Below are positions 6,250 through 6,948 of a stretch of DNA of 6,948 bases, one piece after another. The notes beneath the pieces are model-generated. The model made no database searches. It was given only the letters and a program-made list of their open reading frames with translations, and was not told the DNA's origin. How positions within the stretch are numbered: the first letter of the stretch is position 1; each line of letters opens with the position of its first letter. The stretch is taken from contig CAMNIW010000071.1 of assembly GCA_946540675.1 (NCBI GenBank), positions 1-6,948 of the forward strand, read 5' to 3'. A program made the position numbers and the translations under genes. The DNA comes from an uncultured Clostridia bacterium (GTDB taxonomy: Bacteria; Bacillota; Clostridia; Christensenellales; Borkfalkiaceae).

Positions 6250-6948
6250 TTATTCGGCTTCCGCAAAGGTCGCCACGTCGTCGTCGTCGATAACGGCCGT
6301 ATATACCTTTCCTCCGGCGAGCGTGAACGTGTAAGTCTTGGTCGACTCTTCGTAAGAAGTCTCGTCGACGAAGTAAAACGTGCCGTTTATCACGACCGCA
6401 AGAGCGGTTTTATCCGAGTATATCTCGACAAAGGATTTTCCGTCCGCGCTGTTGTAGACCGTGGCGTCGAGTTTGGTCACCGTGACAGCCGTATACGTCG
6501 GAAGACCTTCCTGCTCGCCGAGCGATTCGGCGGATTCGAGATCTATCTTGTAATAAGCGCTCGTAAGGACTTTGCCGTTTACTTTGACGGGGTTGCCTTC
6601 GTCGTCTAAAACGGGGTTGCCTTCGTCGTCGAGTTTGTCGACCTGTTCGTAAGTGCGCTCTATCATATACAGCGAACCCGATTTCGTGAACGCGCCCGAA
6701 AGAGCGATTTCTTTATATACGGGATTGCCTTCGCCGTCAGTTTCGTCGGTCTTTGCGCTTATGCCTACCCTGAGAATAGAACCTTTGGGAGTGTTCGGAT
6801 TGTCGGTCGCGACGTATCTCTCGACGAATACTTCGTATTCTCCGTCCGTCGTAACGATTTTTTCTTCTCTCGTGAAGGCGAATATATAATATCCGTTAGC
6901 CTTAACCGCGCTGTGATTCGCTATTCCGAAATAGAAGTGATACTTATA
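6250..6948 (-). CDS. C-terminal part of an unrecognised acidic, beta-rich, probably extracellular protein; N-terminus beyond window
   Basis: The frame is open from the right edge to TAA at 6252-6250, giving 232 visible residues. Codon use resembles that of the protease. The true start lies outside the window: an internal ATG at 6666 has no convincing ribosome binding site and the coding-like sequence continues unbroken upstream of it. The protein is rich in Thr, Tyr, Val, Asp and Glu, with alternating hydrophobic and polar stretches such as KTYTFTLAGGKVYTAVI, which suggests beta sandwiches. There is no membrane segment, LPxTG motif or cysteine pair, and it ends in DDDDVATFAEAE. It carries an eight-residue duplication, DDEGNPVL/DDEGNPVK, with a related DGEGNPVY 36 codons upstream of the second-copy position. 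I do not recognise the family. Export is inferred from composition and from the neighbouring exported protease only; the signal peptide would be off-window. Confidence 0.8.
   Translation of the reverse strand, partial: YKYHFYFGIANHSAVKANGYYIFAFTREEKIVTTDGEYEVFVERYVATDNPNTPKGSILRVGISAKTDETDGEGNPVYKEIALSGAFTKSGSLYMIERTYEQVDKLDDEGNPVLDDEGNPVKVNGKVLTSAYYKIDLESAESLGEQEGLPTYTAVTVTKLDATVYNSADGKSFVEIYSDKTALAVVINGTFYFVDETSYEESTKTYTFTLAGGKVYTAVIDDDDVATFAEAE
6587..6630 (-). repeat. 24-bp in-frame tandem duplication (DDEGNPV) within the upstream gene
   Basis: The plus-strand 20-mer beginning ACGGGGTTGCC occurs identically at 6587-6606 and 6611-6630, giving a period of 24 bp or eight codons. A third copy at 6719-6738 differs at two positions and is in the same frame, encoding DGEGNPV. 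The nucleotide identity of the tandem pair suggests a recent duplication by slippage. The encoded turn-forming acidic motif probably sits in a loop between strands. Confidence 0.8.

Noticed and set aside
6664..6666. ATG at 6666 as the start of a short complete upstream gene of 138 codons
   Set aside because: The same frame stays open and coding-like to the window edge and includes a third DxEGNPV copy, so the gene clearly begins further upstream.

Overview
The window reads as chromosomal DNA of a Gram-positive anaerobe, most likely an uncultured gut member of the Clostridia. This is inferred from a lactocepin/C5a-peptidase-like subtilase carrying bacterial Ig-like (Big_2) domains and BspA-type leucine-rich repeats, the AAAGGA ribosome binding site, and moderate-GC coding DNA around an AT-rich promoter. 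No taxonomic marker gene is present. All real coding sequence is on the minus strand. The many plus-strand open frames are antisense shadows.

Layout, in the direction of transcription (right to left). (1) 6948-6250: the last 232 codons of a gene that begins beyond the right edge. It encodes an acidic, probably beta-rich protein of unrecognised family, with a recent 24-bp internal duplication. (2) 6249-5953: a 297-bp intergenic region. It holds an 11-bp perfect hairpin just after the upstream stop codon, an AT-rich promoter region with three 13-bp tandem repeats, a leader of about 140 nt with small GC-rich inverted repeats, and a clear ribosome binding site. (3) 5952-1: one giant open frame of 1984 codons without a stop, running off the left edge. 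It encodes an exported subtilisin-family (S8) serine protease: signal peptide, propeptide, catalytic domain with an inserted PA domain and a complete Asp-His-Asn-Ser set, Fn3-like and further beta domains, two Ig-like Big_2-type domains, and at least 18 BspA-type leucine-rich repeats. Its C-terminus and any cell-wall anchor lie outside the window.

The two genes look separately transcribed, since a hairpin and a promoter lie between them. The protease is probably a cell-surface or secreted enzyme whose long repeat region positions it on, or binds, a substrate or surface. I found no RNA gene, CRISPR array, insertion sequence or defence/secondary-metabolism system. The most notable feature is the protease-to-LRR domain architecture, with the repeated motif over its promoter second.
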